This document shows, in pieces, positions 1 to 7,235 of a stretch of 38,508 bases of DNA (the first letter of the stretch is position 1; every line of letters begins with the position of its first letter). Under the pieces are notes generated by a model, which made no database searches, was not told the origin of the DNA, and worked only from the letters and a program-made list of their open reading frames with translations. The stretch is from Candidatus Pacearchaeota archaeon (GTDB taxonomy: Archaea; Nanoarchaeota; Nanoarchaeia; Pacearchaeales; GW2011-AR1). Position numbers and translations under genes: made by a program. The stretch lies in contig NZER01000263.1 in the NCBI GenBank assembly GCA_002690445.1, forward strand, positions 1-38,508, given 5' to 3'.

Positions 1-1
1 A

Positions 2-82
2 AAAGCCACGGTGTGCCCTCGTTTCCGTTCGCAGACCTTAGTGATAGCCAACGCTACCCGCCAGCGCCACGAGAGGAACTGA
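2..82 (+). CDS. C-terminal end of a small unknown protein (partial)
   Basis: A reading frame is open from the window edge and stops with TGA five bases before the methyltransferase start. The visible 26 residues are basic and match no family I recognise. If the window is a circular genome, this frame continues in phase from an ATG at 38474 and would make a 38-residue protein. An open frame this short can occur by chance, so support is weak. Confidence 0.3.
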   Translation, partial: KATVCPRFRSQTLVIANATRQRHERN

Positions 83-86
83 CCCC

Positions 87-1121
87 ATGCCCACGGTAGG
101 CTCGGCGTACAGCGGCATCGGTGGGCTGGATAGGGCAATGGAGGAACTTGGCTTCGCGGTGCGCTGGCAGATCGAGAACGAAGAGTACCCCGCCAAGATC
201 CTGGCGCGACACTGGCCGGAGGTAAGGCGATATGGAGATATCCGAAGAATCGACCCAGAAAGCCTGGAGCGAGTTGACGCAATCTGCGCCGGCTTCCCCT
301 GCCAGCCCTGGTCCGTCGCGGGCAAGCAGCGCGGCGAGTCCGACGACCGCAACCTATGGCCCGAGACAATCCGACTCATTCGCGGAGTACGACCCCGCTA
401 CGTCTTCTTGGAAAATGTCCCAGGGCTCGTTGCTCATGGGTACTTTGGCACCGTCCTCGGAGACCTGGCCGCAGGGGGGTACGATGCGGAGTGGGGCTGT
501 TACACGGCGGCGCAGGTTGGTGCCAGCCACCGCCGTGACCGGCTCCTTATCCTGGCCTACGCCCGACACGCAGGGAGACCGGGACGGATCGGTTCTACGG
601 AAAGCGGCGAAGGGGAGCCATGCTGTCAGCCTTCACCACAAGGCCGCGATGTGGGACACCCCGAAGGCCAGCTCGGAGAAGGGCGGGCCGAATCAGCGGG
701 ACGGGAACGGTCGGCTGTACCTGGACGCCCAGGCTCGTCAGTGGCCGACGCCGCGCTCCAGCGACAACGAGAACAGGACAACCCACAATGCTCCGAGTCA
801 CGGGGCATCTCACGGGGCGACTCTAGCGGGGACAGCGGGCCAATGGCCGACACCGGGAACGGACAGTTTCCGAACACGGGGCGGCGATCGGAAGGACGAG
901 TTGGGCTTGAGTACCCTAGAATGTTCCCTCCCGGCCCCGGCGACCTCACCGCCTGGGCACGAGTGCTCTCCGAAGTGCCGGAGGCTCGGCCCGCTGTTTG
1001 TAAGCTGGTTGATGGACTTCCCGATAGGGTGGCTGCTCTCCGAGCCCTCGGAAACGCCGTCGTGAAGGCGCAGGCGGTACACGCGTTCCGCGAGCTCTGG
1101 GCGCGAATGGAGGAATCGTGA
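87..1121 (+). CDS. DNA (cytosine-5-)-methyltransferase
   Basis: This transfers a methyl group from S-adenosylmethionine to C5 of cytosine in phage DNA, probably to protect it from host restriction. In order it shows motif I near residues 5-23 (GSAYSGIGGLD), the catalytic Pro-Cys loop of motif IV (GFPCQPWS, Cys72), motif VI (LENV, 108-111), motif VIII (QVGASHRRDR, about 143-152) and the C-terminal RALGNAV motif near 319-325. The segment between motif VIII and the C-terminus, about residues 160-290, is low-complexity with VADA and MADT-like repeats and has no typical target-recognition domain. That same DNA encodes another protein in a shifted frame. Start ATG 87 follows GAGAGGA at a suitable distance. 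The stop overlaps the next gene. It would extend the early rightward operon if the genome is circular. The target sequence cannot be read from the protein. Confidence 0.93.
   Translation: MPTVGSAYSGIGGLDRAMEELGFAVRWQIENEEYPAKILARHWPEVRRYGDIRRIDPESLERVDAICAGFPCQPWSVAGKQRGESDDRNLWPETIRLIRGVRPRYVFLENVPGLVAHGYFGTVLGDLAAGGYDAEWGCYTAAQVGASHRRDRLLILAYARHAGRPGRIGSTESGEGEPCCQPSPQGRDVGHPEGQLGEGRAESAGRERSAVPGRPGSSVADAALQRQREQDNPQCSESRGISRGDSSGDSGPMADTGNGQFPNTGRRSEGRVGLEYPRMFPPGPGDLTAWARVLSEVPEARPAVCKLVDGLPDRVAALRALGNAVVKAQAVHAFRELWARMEES
232..1065 (+). CDS. Protein encoded inside the methyltransferase gene in the +1 frame (WPTP-repeat family)
   Basis: A 277-residue frame lies entirely within the methyltransferase gene. 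Its sequence resembles phage and prophage proteins that I recall beside or inside Dcm genes. Features are a Ser/Pro-rich start, a YDPATSSW block near 53-60, SETWPQGGTMRSG near 76-88, WPTP-type repeats near 108, 141 (WDTP), 171 and 205, and an ending like PLFVSWLMDFPIGW at about 254-267. The in-frame VADA/MADT repeats of the methyltransferase are the same DNA as these WPTP repeats. ATG 232 is preceded by GGAGGT ending nine bases upstream, a strong ribosome binding site. That site also encodes the conserved WPEV of the methyltransferase, so it may be coincidental. The function is unknown. It could be a real second product or a relic of constrained codon choice. Confidence 0.6.
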   Translation: MEISEESTQKAWSELTQSAPASPASPGPSRASSAASPTTATYGPRQSDSFAEYDPATSSWKMSQGSLLMGTLAPSSETWPQGGTMRSGAVTRRRRLVPATAVTGSLSWPTPDTQGDRDGSVLRKAAKGSHAVSLHHKAAMWDTPKASSEKGGPNQRDGNGRLYLDAQARQWPTPRSSDNENRTTHNAPSHGASHGATLAGTAGQWPTPGTDSFRTRGGDRKDELGLSTLECSLPAPATSPPGHECSPKCRRLGPLFVSWLMDFPIGWLLSEPSETPS

Positions 1122-1540
1122 TGCGCCTCACCGTAGGCCACGTGGCCCTGAAGCAGTGCCGTCGCTGCAACGGCGATATGGAATGGGACGGCGACTACTG
1201 GTCGTGCCTCCAGTGCTCATATGAAGATTACTCTGGCAGCAACCACCTAGCCCGCAACGCGCCGAGCGGCATCCAGCGTCCACCGGGCTACATCAAGATC
1301 AGGTACGACGGCAAGGAACCTGACTTGGAGGGCCGGATACTGTACTACCGGAAGATTCCCAGGCCCGGTGCGAACAACGCGACTCAGAACGACATTGACG
1401 CGCTATGTCCCTACGAGGGCTGCGGACAAGACCTAAAGGTGACGTTCGGGCGGCAACAGGAAGGTAGGCGCAACATGAAGTGCAAGGCGCAGCACCTCGC
1501 CTACGTCTCGATCGACCAGGAGCCGATAGGATGGCGATAG
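1121..1540 (+). CDS. Small zinc-ribbon protein
   Basis: The first zinc site is CRRC at about residues 14-17 with CLQC some 16 residues later. A second Cys-rich part near the C-terminus has CPYEGC followed by a Cys and His (KCKAQH), so the protein probably binds one or two zinc ions. I do not recognise the full-length family or its task. I prefer ATG 1121 over the GTG one codon earlier because GGAGG lies seven bases upstream. The start overlaps the methyltransferase stop (TGATG), so the two are probably translationally coupled. Confidence 0.7.
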   Translation: MRLTVGHVALKQCRRCNGDMEWDGDYWSCLQCSYEDYSGSNHLARNAPSGIQRPPGYIKIRYDGKEPDLEGRILYYRKIPRPGANNATQNDIDALCPYEGCGQDLKVTFGRQQEGRRNMKCKAQHLAYVSIDQEPIGWR

Positions 1541-1701
1541 AGAGAGGGCGCATGTATCTCGATAGCGACAGGCCCTAGGAGTGGGACTGCGATACCGCTG
1601 AGGGCAAATCGTGGCCCGTGGAAGCGATCCGAGCGGAGGACTACCCCGCGCTGGCGGAGATGTGGGATAACAAGGACGATGCGATCTACGACGAATGCTA
1701 A
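1531..1701 (+). pseudogene. Small conserved phage protein interrupted by an in-frame amber codon
   Basis: ATG 1531 has GGAG nine bases upstream and overlaps the end of the zinc-ribbon gene. The frame reads 15 residues, meets TAG at 1576-1578, then continues open in the same frame for 40 more codons to TAA 1699-1701. The second part (AEDYPALAEMWDNKDDAIYD) has the look of a conserved small protein with a PALAxxWDNxDDAIYD signature. Portal and other genes here end in TAG, so TAG is not reassigned to an amino acid in this genome. The gene is therefore either broken, read by suppression, or affected by a sequence error. Confidence 0.45.
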
Positions 1702-1754
1702 GGTCTGCGATCCGCACTATTGGGTCATCGAAGCGCCCAACGGCCCGACTCGCG
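1700..1754 (+). pseudogene. Start-less remnant of a small zinc-ribbon protein
   Basis: The frame [17 protein letters not shown] resembles the beginning of small proteins with an HxWxIxxPNGPTSxGxCxxCG pattern, which are common in actinobacterial and related phages. Here there is no start codon, because GCT stands where ATG would be expected. The similarity ends after GPT, exactly where the opposite-strand dnaG fragment overlaps. I read it as a gene truncated by recombination. Confidence 0.35.
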
Positions 1755-1952
1755 CTCGGCCGACAGCGAAACGCCGGCCTTGGAGGCCAGCAGCCGCAGC
1801 GCGCCGGCAAAGTCCAACCCATCCGAGCGCATGACGAACGAGAAGACGTCGCCGCCGGTGGCGCAGGCGCCGAAGCACCTCCAGCTCTCTCTCGCGGGGT
1901 CCACGATGAAGGAGGGCGTCTTTTCGGAGTGAAACGGGCACGCCGCCTTAAT
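1725..1952 (-). pseudogene. dnaG: DnaG primase zinc-finger (CHC2) fragment
   Basis: On the minus strand a 75-residue frame contains the CHC2 zinc-binding domain of bacterial DnaG primase: [11 protein letters not shown], then [17 protein letters not shown], then the helix [17 protein letters not shown]. The roughly 35 residues that normally precede CPFH are missing. An in-frame TGA lies just upstream and no ATG, GTG or TTG start is available. The catalytic TOPRIM part is absent. It is therefore a remnant, not a working primase. The CFGACxTGGDVF spacing, with one extra residue before the second Cys compared with the usual CFGCGxGG, is what I associate with Chloroflexota primases, which hints at the host or a past host. 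It overlaps the end of the late operon by five bases. Confidence 0.7.
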
Positions 1953-2394
1953 GGGTGATCTTGCTCAACGGTCTGCGCACGGACTTCAGGTGCCACGCCA
2001 TGTGGTCGATGCTTGTCTTCAGGTCGACCAGCGAATCCCCAAGCTCGCCCCAGCCGCCGGTCGAATTCAGCATGCCTTCGAGCTGGCCAGACAGAACCTT
2101 CTGGGCGCTCCACAGATCGCCCAAATCGGTGCTCAAGGCGCCCAGCTCCTCGTCGAGCGTTGTTAGCCTGATCACGACGGCGTGGGCCATGGTGGCCGCC
2201 TGCCTCGCCATATCGAGATCGGCCTGGTTCTTACCCTTGCTCTGGTCGCCAATTGACATCGACAATCCCGCTGGCGCCAAGCGCCGATGGTCCCATGCGA
2301 CAGTGCGTGTCGTCTTGCCAACCCTTGTGCGGTCGAACGAGAACTCCACGTCGGCCTCGTAGCGCCAGAGACGGAACGATAGTGCGAGATTCAT
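1948..2394 (-). CDS. Unknown late protein, end of late operon
   Basis: This 148-residue protein is of no recognised family. It begins with alternating hydrophobic and charged residues ([27 protein letters not shown]), then has a Lys-rich turn and a helical, heptad-like second half ([17 protein letters not shown]) that may form a coiled coil. I place the start at 2394, seven codons inside the longest frame, because AGGAG sits at the correct distance before that ATG. It is the last intact gene of the leftward operon, next to small membrane proteins. Confidence 0.7.
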   Translation of the reverse strand: MNLALSFRLWRYEADVEFSFDRTRVGKTTRTVAWDHRRLAPAGLSMSIGDQSKGKNQADLDMARQAATMAHAVVIRLTTLDEELGALSTDLGDLWSAQKVLSGQLEGMLNSTGGWGELGDSLVDLKTSIDHMAWHLKSVRRPLSKITH

Positions 2395-2404
2395 CTTACG
2401 GCTC

Positions 2405-2563
2405 CTAGTCGTCACGCATGAGGTCTTTGGATAGCGCCGCCAGTCCCGTTAGCGTAGCGTATGTCACCTTATCCCAGCCCAAGAACAGCGCGGCGATACC
2501 GATGGTGCCAAAGATGGTGATTATCAAGAGCACCTGGGGCCGTATCTTAGTAAACCACTTCAT
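2405..2563 (-). CDS. Small single-span membrane protein
   Basis: The frame encodes 52 residues: MKWFTKIRPQ, a hydrophobic stretch of about 20 residues at 11-31 (VLLIITIFGTIGIAALFLGW), and a polar tail ending LMRDD. AGGAG lies seven bases before the ATG, and the ATG overlaps the previous stop as ATGA, showing coupling. Position at the end of the late operon and the membrane segment fit a holin or other lysis factor, but no holin family is recognised. A basic N-terminus suggests the N-in, C-out orientation. Confidence 0.65.
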   Translation of the reverse strand: MKWFTKIRPQVLLIITIFGTIGIAALFLGWDKVTYATLTGLAALSKDLMRDD

Positions 2564-2901
2564 GGCTCTACTCCTGACATGAAGATGATCATGTCTCGGT
2601 TTTCGGTCATGGCAACGCGGAGGGTGGACACTAGCTCTCGTAGCATCGTCGTCTCGTCGGCCACGAACTGACGCACCGCGATCTCGGCCCTGCTTGCGTC
2701 ACGCGACACGTCCAATGTCCGTTCACTCATCGCGTCCAGAGAGCGGTCTATCGAGTCGAGGCGCAGCAAGAGGTCATCCACGCGTTGATTCGTCTCAGAG
2801 GTGGGCTGCGGCGCGTTAGATTGACCCAGAAACCAGCCCGCCATAGCCACCAGGGTCATGACGATGAACACCAGCAGCGTGAGGGCAGCGGTCTTGAGCA
2901 T
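2560..2901 (-). CDS. Membrane-anchored coiled-coil protein (possible lysis or spanin-like)
   Basis: The 113-residue protein has an N-terminal hydrophobic segment at about residues 6-27 (ALTLLVFIVMTLVAMAGWFLG). A long helical, heptad-rich region follows (about 36-100: RVDDLLLRLDSIDRSLDAMSER and on). No lipobox or known catalytic domain is seen. This layout resembles inner-membrane spanins or XhlA-type proteins, but the similarity is only architectural. Its start overlaps the previous gene (TGATG) and its stop overlaps the next (ATGA), so the four small genes here form one translational unit. Confidence 0.65.
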   Translation of the reverse strand: MLKTAALTLLVFIVMTLVAMAGWFLGQSNAPQPTSETNQRVDDLLLRLDSIDRSLDAMSERTLDVSRDASRAEIAVRQFVADETTMLRELVSTLRVAMTENRDMIIFMSGVEP

Positions 2902-3173
2902 CAGCCACCGTTCATACGTTTGAGCTGGCCTTCCACGGTTCCTAACCGTGTGGAAATGTCCGTCATTTGAAGCGCACGGGCCTCATGCGCTTTATGGACC
3001 ATCTTGTGCAGGCCGTCTACATGCCCCCGGAGTGCCAATACATGGTCGTCAAGCTGGTTGACGTTCTCCGAGACACGCCCAGCCCTCCAGATTACCGCCA
3101 CAAAGCCGGTGATGAAGCTCGTGGTTATCAAGGCCGTTGCTCCGATGATCGCTGCGGCAATGGCACTATTCAA
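2901..3173 (-). CDS. Holin-like membrane protein with coiled coil
   Basis: The 90-residue protein has a hydrophobic N-terminal segment of about 28 residues (AIAAAIIGATALITTSFITGFVAVIW region). A helical tail with regular hydrophobic spacing follows (VNQLDDHVLALRGHVDGLHKMV, then ISTRLGTVEGQLKRM). This is the layout of haemolysin XhlA-like or holin-associated proteins. The start is TTG at 3173, with GGAAG six bases upstream. Function is inferred from topology and from its place in the end-of-operon membrane cluster. Confidence 0.65.
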   Translation of the reverse strand: MNSAIAAAIIGATALITTSFITGFVAVIWRAGRVSENVNQLDDHVLALRGHVDGLHKMVHKAHEARALQMTDISTRLGTVEGQLKRMNGG

Positions 3174-3233
3174 ACGTCACTTCCGCTACTAGGACTGTAC
3201 TCGTAGCCTACCGGACAGGTTATCACGAATGTC

Positions 3234-3428
3234 TCACGAGCCGTCCCACCCGGCCACGATTCGCGGCACCGTCAGTTCCAGGCCGTTGACACGAGCCACC
3301 AGCGCCGCCCGCTCCGCCGTCTTGTACTTCGACCCATTGCGCCGGAGTTCGTACACCGCGTTCATGGTCTCTGTGACCTGATTCTTCAGCCCGCCTAGGG
3401 CTTCAAGCACCTGTTCGTCGTTCGCCAT
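3234..3428 (-). CDS. Small helical protein downstream of the tail fibre
   Basis: The product has 64 residues starting MANDEQVLEALGGLKNQV. It is predicted helical with no zinc site or membrane segment, and I do not recognise a family. I choose the internal ATG 3428, not the longest frame, because AGGAG stands eight bases upstream and the upstream extension would run into the fibre gene. It could be a fibre accessory or chaperone, judged only by position. Confidence 0.6.
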   Translation of the reverse strand: MANDEQVLEALGGLKNQVTETMNAVYELRRNGSKYKTAERAALVARVNGLELTVPRIVAGWDGS

Positions 3429-3430
3429 CG

Positions 3431-4975
3431 CTACGCTCCTGCTAACTGCTTTTCCAGTTCCTCTATACGGCGGTGCATTTGCCTCATGCCCGACCAGGTA
3501 TACCACTGGGCCGCAACGGGGTCAATGAACACCTCTGGCGATCCATCGCTATTTAGTGTGAGGTCTAGCACACCCAGCTTCGCTAGGTGCTGGATGCCCG
3601 GCTCTCGTCCGGTGAGGCGTTGACCGCAAACGCTGCCCAACACGGGTTCCAGCGCCAGCATGTCACTGTGCCATTCGACGGGGCCGCAACAACTGAATGG
3701 TACAGGCCCGTGTTGCCCACAGGCCCCGCACACGTAGTCAAAGGTGCCGGTCGGGTGTGTCGTGTCGTAGGTGATGACGTTGCTGGTGGAAATCCGCATA
3801 ACGTCGGTGTTGCCAGGAAGCCCTACCGAGCTAATGGAGAAGCGGTCGCTTGCGCTATTGTCGATACCTATCCCCCAAGCCTGGGCGCCGACAATCTGGA
3901 GAGTGAGGATGGGGTCAACGGTGGCGTTTGTGTTTTCGACCGGTACCTTCATCCTAACCTCTGCGATGGAGGATGCGTCGGTACTGGTATTTTCGACCGT
4001 AAAGGAGTTCTTGGCTCCCGCGTTGGCGCTGCTCATTTGTAGTAGGTTCGCCGTCCAGTCGTTCCCAGCGTCGGCGACGTTGTTCAGCGCGTTGGCGTTC
4101 ATGTCGATAGCGCCGTCCATTGTCAGCCCCGTGAGTGTGCCGAGGGACGTGACGTTGGCCTGTGCCGCCTGCGTGGTCGCCGTGTCGGGGGCCAGGCCCG
4201 TGATGGTCGTCACGGTAGCCGCGTTGCCCGTGATGGAGCCTGCGATGGCGTTGCTTACTTCGAGGTCTGTGAACCAGCCCTTCGTCAGGCGAGTTCCGGT
4301 CACACCCAGCGACCCGCTCATGGTGATGCTATTGGTTCCGACCGCGAAGGTGGTTCCCGAGAAGGAGTATTCGCTGTTGCCGCCCAGCACCACATGGAGC
4401 ACGTCCGAGGCCCAGCCGATGCCCGTATCCAGCTCGGCCCGGTTGGGAATCAGTGTCGGGTTCGTGGTGGTCGCAGCCTCGTTCGCAAGTGCCGGTCCCG
4501 CCGCATCGCCAGCCAGGAGCGCCGTCGCGATCATCGAGAAGGCGGTGGTTCCGGCGATCTCCAACGCCAGTGTTGTGCCGCCGACCACGTCCACGTAGGC
4601 CGTCGTCCCGTCATGGTCTCCGAGTCTCAGATAGTCCGTCGCCGGGGTCGTGTTCGAGTGGATGTAGACGTTCGGGTGAGTCGTGGCCGCGATATTCCAG
4701 TCGGTGGCTATGGCTTCCAGGTCCGTGATGTGGAACGCCTGATTGGAGTCGCCAAGGCCCAGCACATAGGCGTGGTTGGAGGAGTCACCGGTAGACCAGC
4801 GTAGCCCTGCGTCGGGTCCGTCCCCGAAGGTGAACGAGACAGCGTCCCCGTGGGCACGACCATTGGTCCCATCGTGCATGTGCCCGGTAGACGTGTTGAG
4901 AACGTCGTCCCGAAGGTCGTTATGGTGTGCGGCGAGTATCAGGTCGCCGCTGGCGACTGTGCTTGAGACTGCCAT
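3431..4975 (-). CDS. Tail fibre / receptor-binding protein
   Basis: The 514-residue protein is rich in Thr, Ala, Gly and Asn, as expected of a beta-structured trimeric fibre. It has an early HMHDGTNG motif (about 32-39) and a repetitive middle with fibre-type phrases (SITGNAATVTTITG, GTLTGLTMDGAIDMNANAL). The C-terminal region has several cysteines (CGACGQHGPVPFSCCG) and may bind a metal. It ends in a short coiled coil (MHRRIEELEKQLAG), a common trimerisation end. It probably binds the host surface. The start ATG 4975 has GAGAAGAG upstream. Receptor specificity cannot be predicted. Confidence 0.75.
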   Translation of the reverse strand: MAVSSTVASGDLILAAHHNDLRDDVLNTSTGHMHDGTNGRAHGDAVSFTFGDGPDAGLRWSTGDSSNHAYVLGLGDSNQAFHITDLEAIATDWNIAATTHPNVYIHSNTTPATDYLRLGDHDGTTAYVDVVGGTTLALEIAGTTAFSMIATALLAGDAAGPALANEAATTTNPTLIPNRAELDTGIGWASDVLHVVLGGNSEYSFSGTTFAVGTNSITMSGSLGVTGTRLTKGWFTDLEVSNAIAGSITGNAATVTTITGLAPDTATTQAAQANVTSLGTLTGLTMDGAIDMNANALNNVADAGNDWTANLLQMSSANAGAKNSFTVENTSTDASSIAEVRMKVPVENTNATVDPILTLQIVGAQAWGIGIDNSASDRFSISSVGLPGNTDVMRISTSNVITYDTTHPTGTFDYVCGACGQHGPVPFSCCGPVEWHSDMLALEPVLGSVCGQRLTGREPGIQHLAKLGVLDLTLNSDGSPEVFIDPVAAQWYTWSGMRQMHRRIEELEKQLAGA

Positions 4976-5167
4976 TTACTCTTCTCGCTTTGGGCATTCC
5001 TCTTCTATCGCCGTGAGCCGAACAGCCTTATAAAGCCACGGGGCCTTGCCGCCGTGGCCCTCTACCGGGGCCTTCTGAATCTCCATGATCTTGCCGCAGT
5101 AGCAGCAAATCTCCTCGAACTCCGGGTCTACCGCGAACTTGTTGGGATGCCGGCAGTGCCTAGGCAT
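4976..5167 (-). CDS. Small zinc-finger protein
   Basis: The product has 63 residues starting MPRHCRHPNKF, with a CCYC site near residues 20-23 and more Cys and His nearby (CRH, ECPKREE), so zinc binding is likely. The start at 5167 is chosen because GGAG lies nine bases upstream; a longer frame would overlap the tail gene deeply. It overlaps the previous stop by eight bases. No function is recognised. Confidence 0.6.
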   Translation of the reverse strand: MPRHCRHPNKFAVDPEFEEICCYCGKIMEIQKAPVEGHGGKAPWLYKAVRLTAIEEECPKREE

Positions 5168-7235
5168 AATAGGCCGCTCCGTACCGGGCTGCTCCGTACA
5201 GGTACTCCACCAAGGAGATGATCTCGTGAAACTCCACCTCGGCAAAGCCGCCGCGTTCGATCAGCCGGTCGGGCGCGACAGCGATTGCCTGATGGCTGCC
5301 GTCACGAAGCTCGTAGAAAGCGTTGACTCTCCTGATCTTTCCGTGCATCGTCGGCGCGTCCCCGTACTTCAGGGGCGGGAACGTCTTCAGGTCTCGTGCC
5401 GTCTTCAGGTCGGCCAACACCAACTCAGGCCGTGGGCGCTTTGGACTCCGATCCCTAGCGGTTTTGTCCAGGTCAATCGTGAAAATAAGCGCCTCACGAG
5501 TGTCAGGCACCTTCAGGTAGTCCATCTCGCAGGACTGAAGCGAGGGCGAGTCCGTGTCGTCGCCGGCGCCGGTGTCTCGGAAGAGGCTCAGTCTCACCGC
5601 ATCGCTCACGCCCGCCTCCCCGGCACCGGAGGCGTAGTCCACGAACTTCGTACCCGACACCAGATTGCCCAGCGTCGTGGTCGTCCTGGCTGCGCCCTCA
5701 AGGCCGTGTTGCGCCAGCATGTACTCATTGGACTTGGTCGCGGAGAGGTCCACCGCCCCGACTGATACCCTGGCCCATGTAGCCTTGATGCCGGGCATTC
5801 CTCCGTCGATCTCAGGGAGGTCGATGATGCCGGTGGCCTGCCGTTTGATCGACACGCCCGACCGTGGAGACGACAGGGGCTTGGCGAGGAACTGGGTATC
5901 AGTAGTGCTGGTCGTGGTACGCACCCCGAAGTGAAGTCGCTGCGTACCGTCGTCGTCAGGGCTCACGTCAATCCAGTCGATGAGCAGGTTGGCCGTGTCG
6001 TGCTGGTACATGAAGTGCCAGCCAGCCTCGTCCGTGGTGGGGTCAACGGTATGGCAGAGAATCCGCGCCTGCCGAGAGGCCGCGCCGCCGCCAACGGAGA
6101 CGAATAGGAAGTCGTTAACGGACTTCATCCACTTGATTGGGCCGAGCATGTCCGAGGGAACCCCGTCGCCAACGTTCAGGCCCCAGCCTTGCTCGATTCT
6201 TCGAACGCCGTCCTGATTGACCAGTCGTTTCACTGGCGCCGGGGAGTCGTCGTCCACCCCGATCCCATACCAGAGTGCCCCGTTATGAACGGTCATGCGG
6301 CGCCCGTTGTCGGTGTGCCGGGGTAGCGGATCGATCAGCCGAGTGGTCCAGGTGGCAGGGGAGGTGTCCACCTCCCACAGGCCCTCCGCCAGCATGACGT
6401 AGAGCTTGTCTGCGTTGTCGATACCGGCCATGACGGCCACGCCCTTCACGCCGTCGGTGGTGGCAATGTCCACCGACTCGTCACTCCAGTTATCCCCGGC
6501 GTCGGTAGAGGAGAAGAATGTCACTGTCCCATTGGACTCGTGCCAGAGTATCAGCACGGCCTCCCCGCCGATCTCGGCTATCAGGCCAAAGTCACTATTC
6601 TCGTTGGCCGTGACGACGTTCGTGAGAAGGTTGGCCGTGGGTTGTGTCGAAGCAGCGGAGTAGGAGGCCCCGTCGGTGGACCGATACACCAAGTGGTCGT
6701 TCGCGTTTGCCATGAGGGCCAGCAGGTGCGTCTTATGGGCAACGATATCGAGGCCCACCTTCGTCGTTCCGTCCGCCAGAACGTTGCCGCCCGCAGTCCA
6801 CGTAGTAGTCGAGCCGACGTACTTCCTCGAGACAAGGTCCGTGCTGGTATCGTCCTCCCAGATGGCCCACAGGTTCGACTTGAAGGAGGCCGAGGCCCTC
6901 AGGACCTCAAGGCCGGTCTCGGTGCTGTCCTCGTTCAGGATCGCAAGGACAGCGTCCGCCCAGCGAGTATCTATCGTTGCGTCCCAGAACATCCGGTACT
7001 CGGCGGGGTCGTTGGCCCGCAACGACGGCACGCGGTTTCTGCCGAAGCCGCCCGACCACGGGCCGAATATCTTTGACGACAGGTCCTTGAGTCCCGTCTG
7101 TTGCTGCTGCCCCTCGGGCTGAAAGGAGTCCACGAAGTCGTCAAGCTGTCGCTCGATGACTGTCGCCAGCCGACCAGTGGCGGGGTTGGGTCGCACAAAG
7201 TACGGCTTGTCGTTTATGAGGACCTCGCCGGCCAT
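5160..7235 (-). CDS. Tail nozzle / beta-propeller-like tail protein
   Basis: The 691-residue protein contains many short beta-type repeats with SxDxGxxW phrases (FFSSTDAGDNWSDES, YRSTDGASYS, GVKGVAVMAG). These are typical of propeller or sialidase-like folds. Position directly after the adaptor gene and before the fibre, and size close to podovirus tail nozzle proteins (tail tubular protein B), suggest a tail-tip role. No sialidase or hydrolase active site is evident, so enzymatic activity is not claimed. The C-terminus ends in a Tyr/Gly/Ala-rich tail (YLYGAARYGAAYYA). The start overlaps the preceding gene's stop by one base (TAATG). Confidence 0.6.
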   Translation of the reverse strand: MAGEVLINDKPYFVRPNPATGRLATVIERQLDDFVDSFQPEGQQQQTGLKDLSSKIFGPWSGGFGRNRVPSLRANDPAEYRMFWDATIDTRWADAVLAILNEDSTETGLEVLRASASFKSNLWAIWEDDTSTDLVSRKYVGSTTTWTAGGNVLADGTTKVGLDIVAHKTHLLALMANANDHLVYRSTDGASYSAASTQPTANLLTNVVTANENSDFGLIAEIGGEAVLILWHESNGTVTFFSSTDAGDNWSDESVDIATTDGVKGVAVMAGIDNADKLYVMLAEGLWEVDTSPATWTTRLIDPLPRHTDNGRRMTVHNGALWYGIGVDDDSPAPVKRLVNQDGVRRIEQGWGLNVGDGVPSDMLGPIKWMKSVNDFLFVSVGGGAASRQARILCHTVDPTTDEAGWHFMYQHDTANLLIDWIDVSPDDDGTQRLHFGVRTTTSTTDTQFLAKPLSSPRSGVSIKRQATGIIDLPEIDGGMPGIKATWARVSVGAVDLSATKSNEYMLAQHGLEGAARTTTTLGNLVSGTKFVDYASGAGEAGVSDAVRLSLFRDTGAGDDTDSPSLQSCEMDYLKVPDTREALIFTIDLDKTARDRSPKRPRPELVLADLKTARDLKTFPPLKYGDAPTMHGKIRRVNAFYELRDGSHQAIAVAPDRLIERGGFAEVEFHEIISLVEYLYGAARYGAAYYA

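Noticed and set aside
1433..2113. 226-residue minus-strand frame across the junction region
   Set aside because: It reads the dnaG fragment out of phase and overlaps two other supported features; composition is Arg/Pro/Ser-rich noise.
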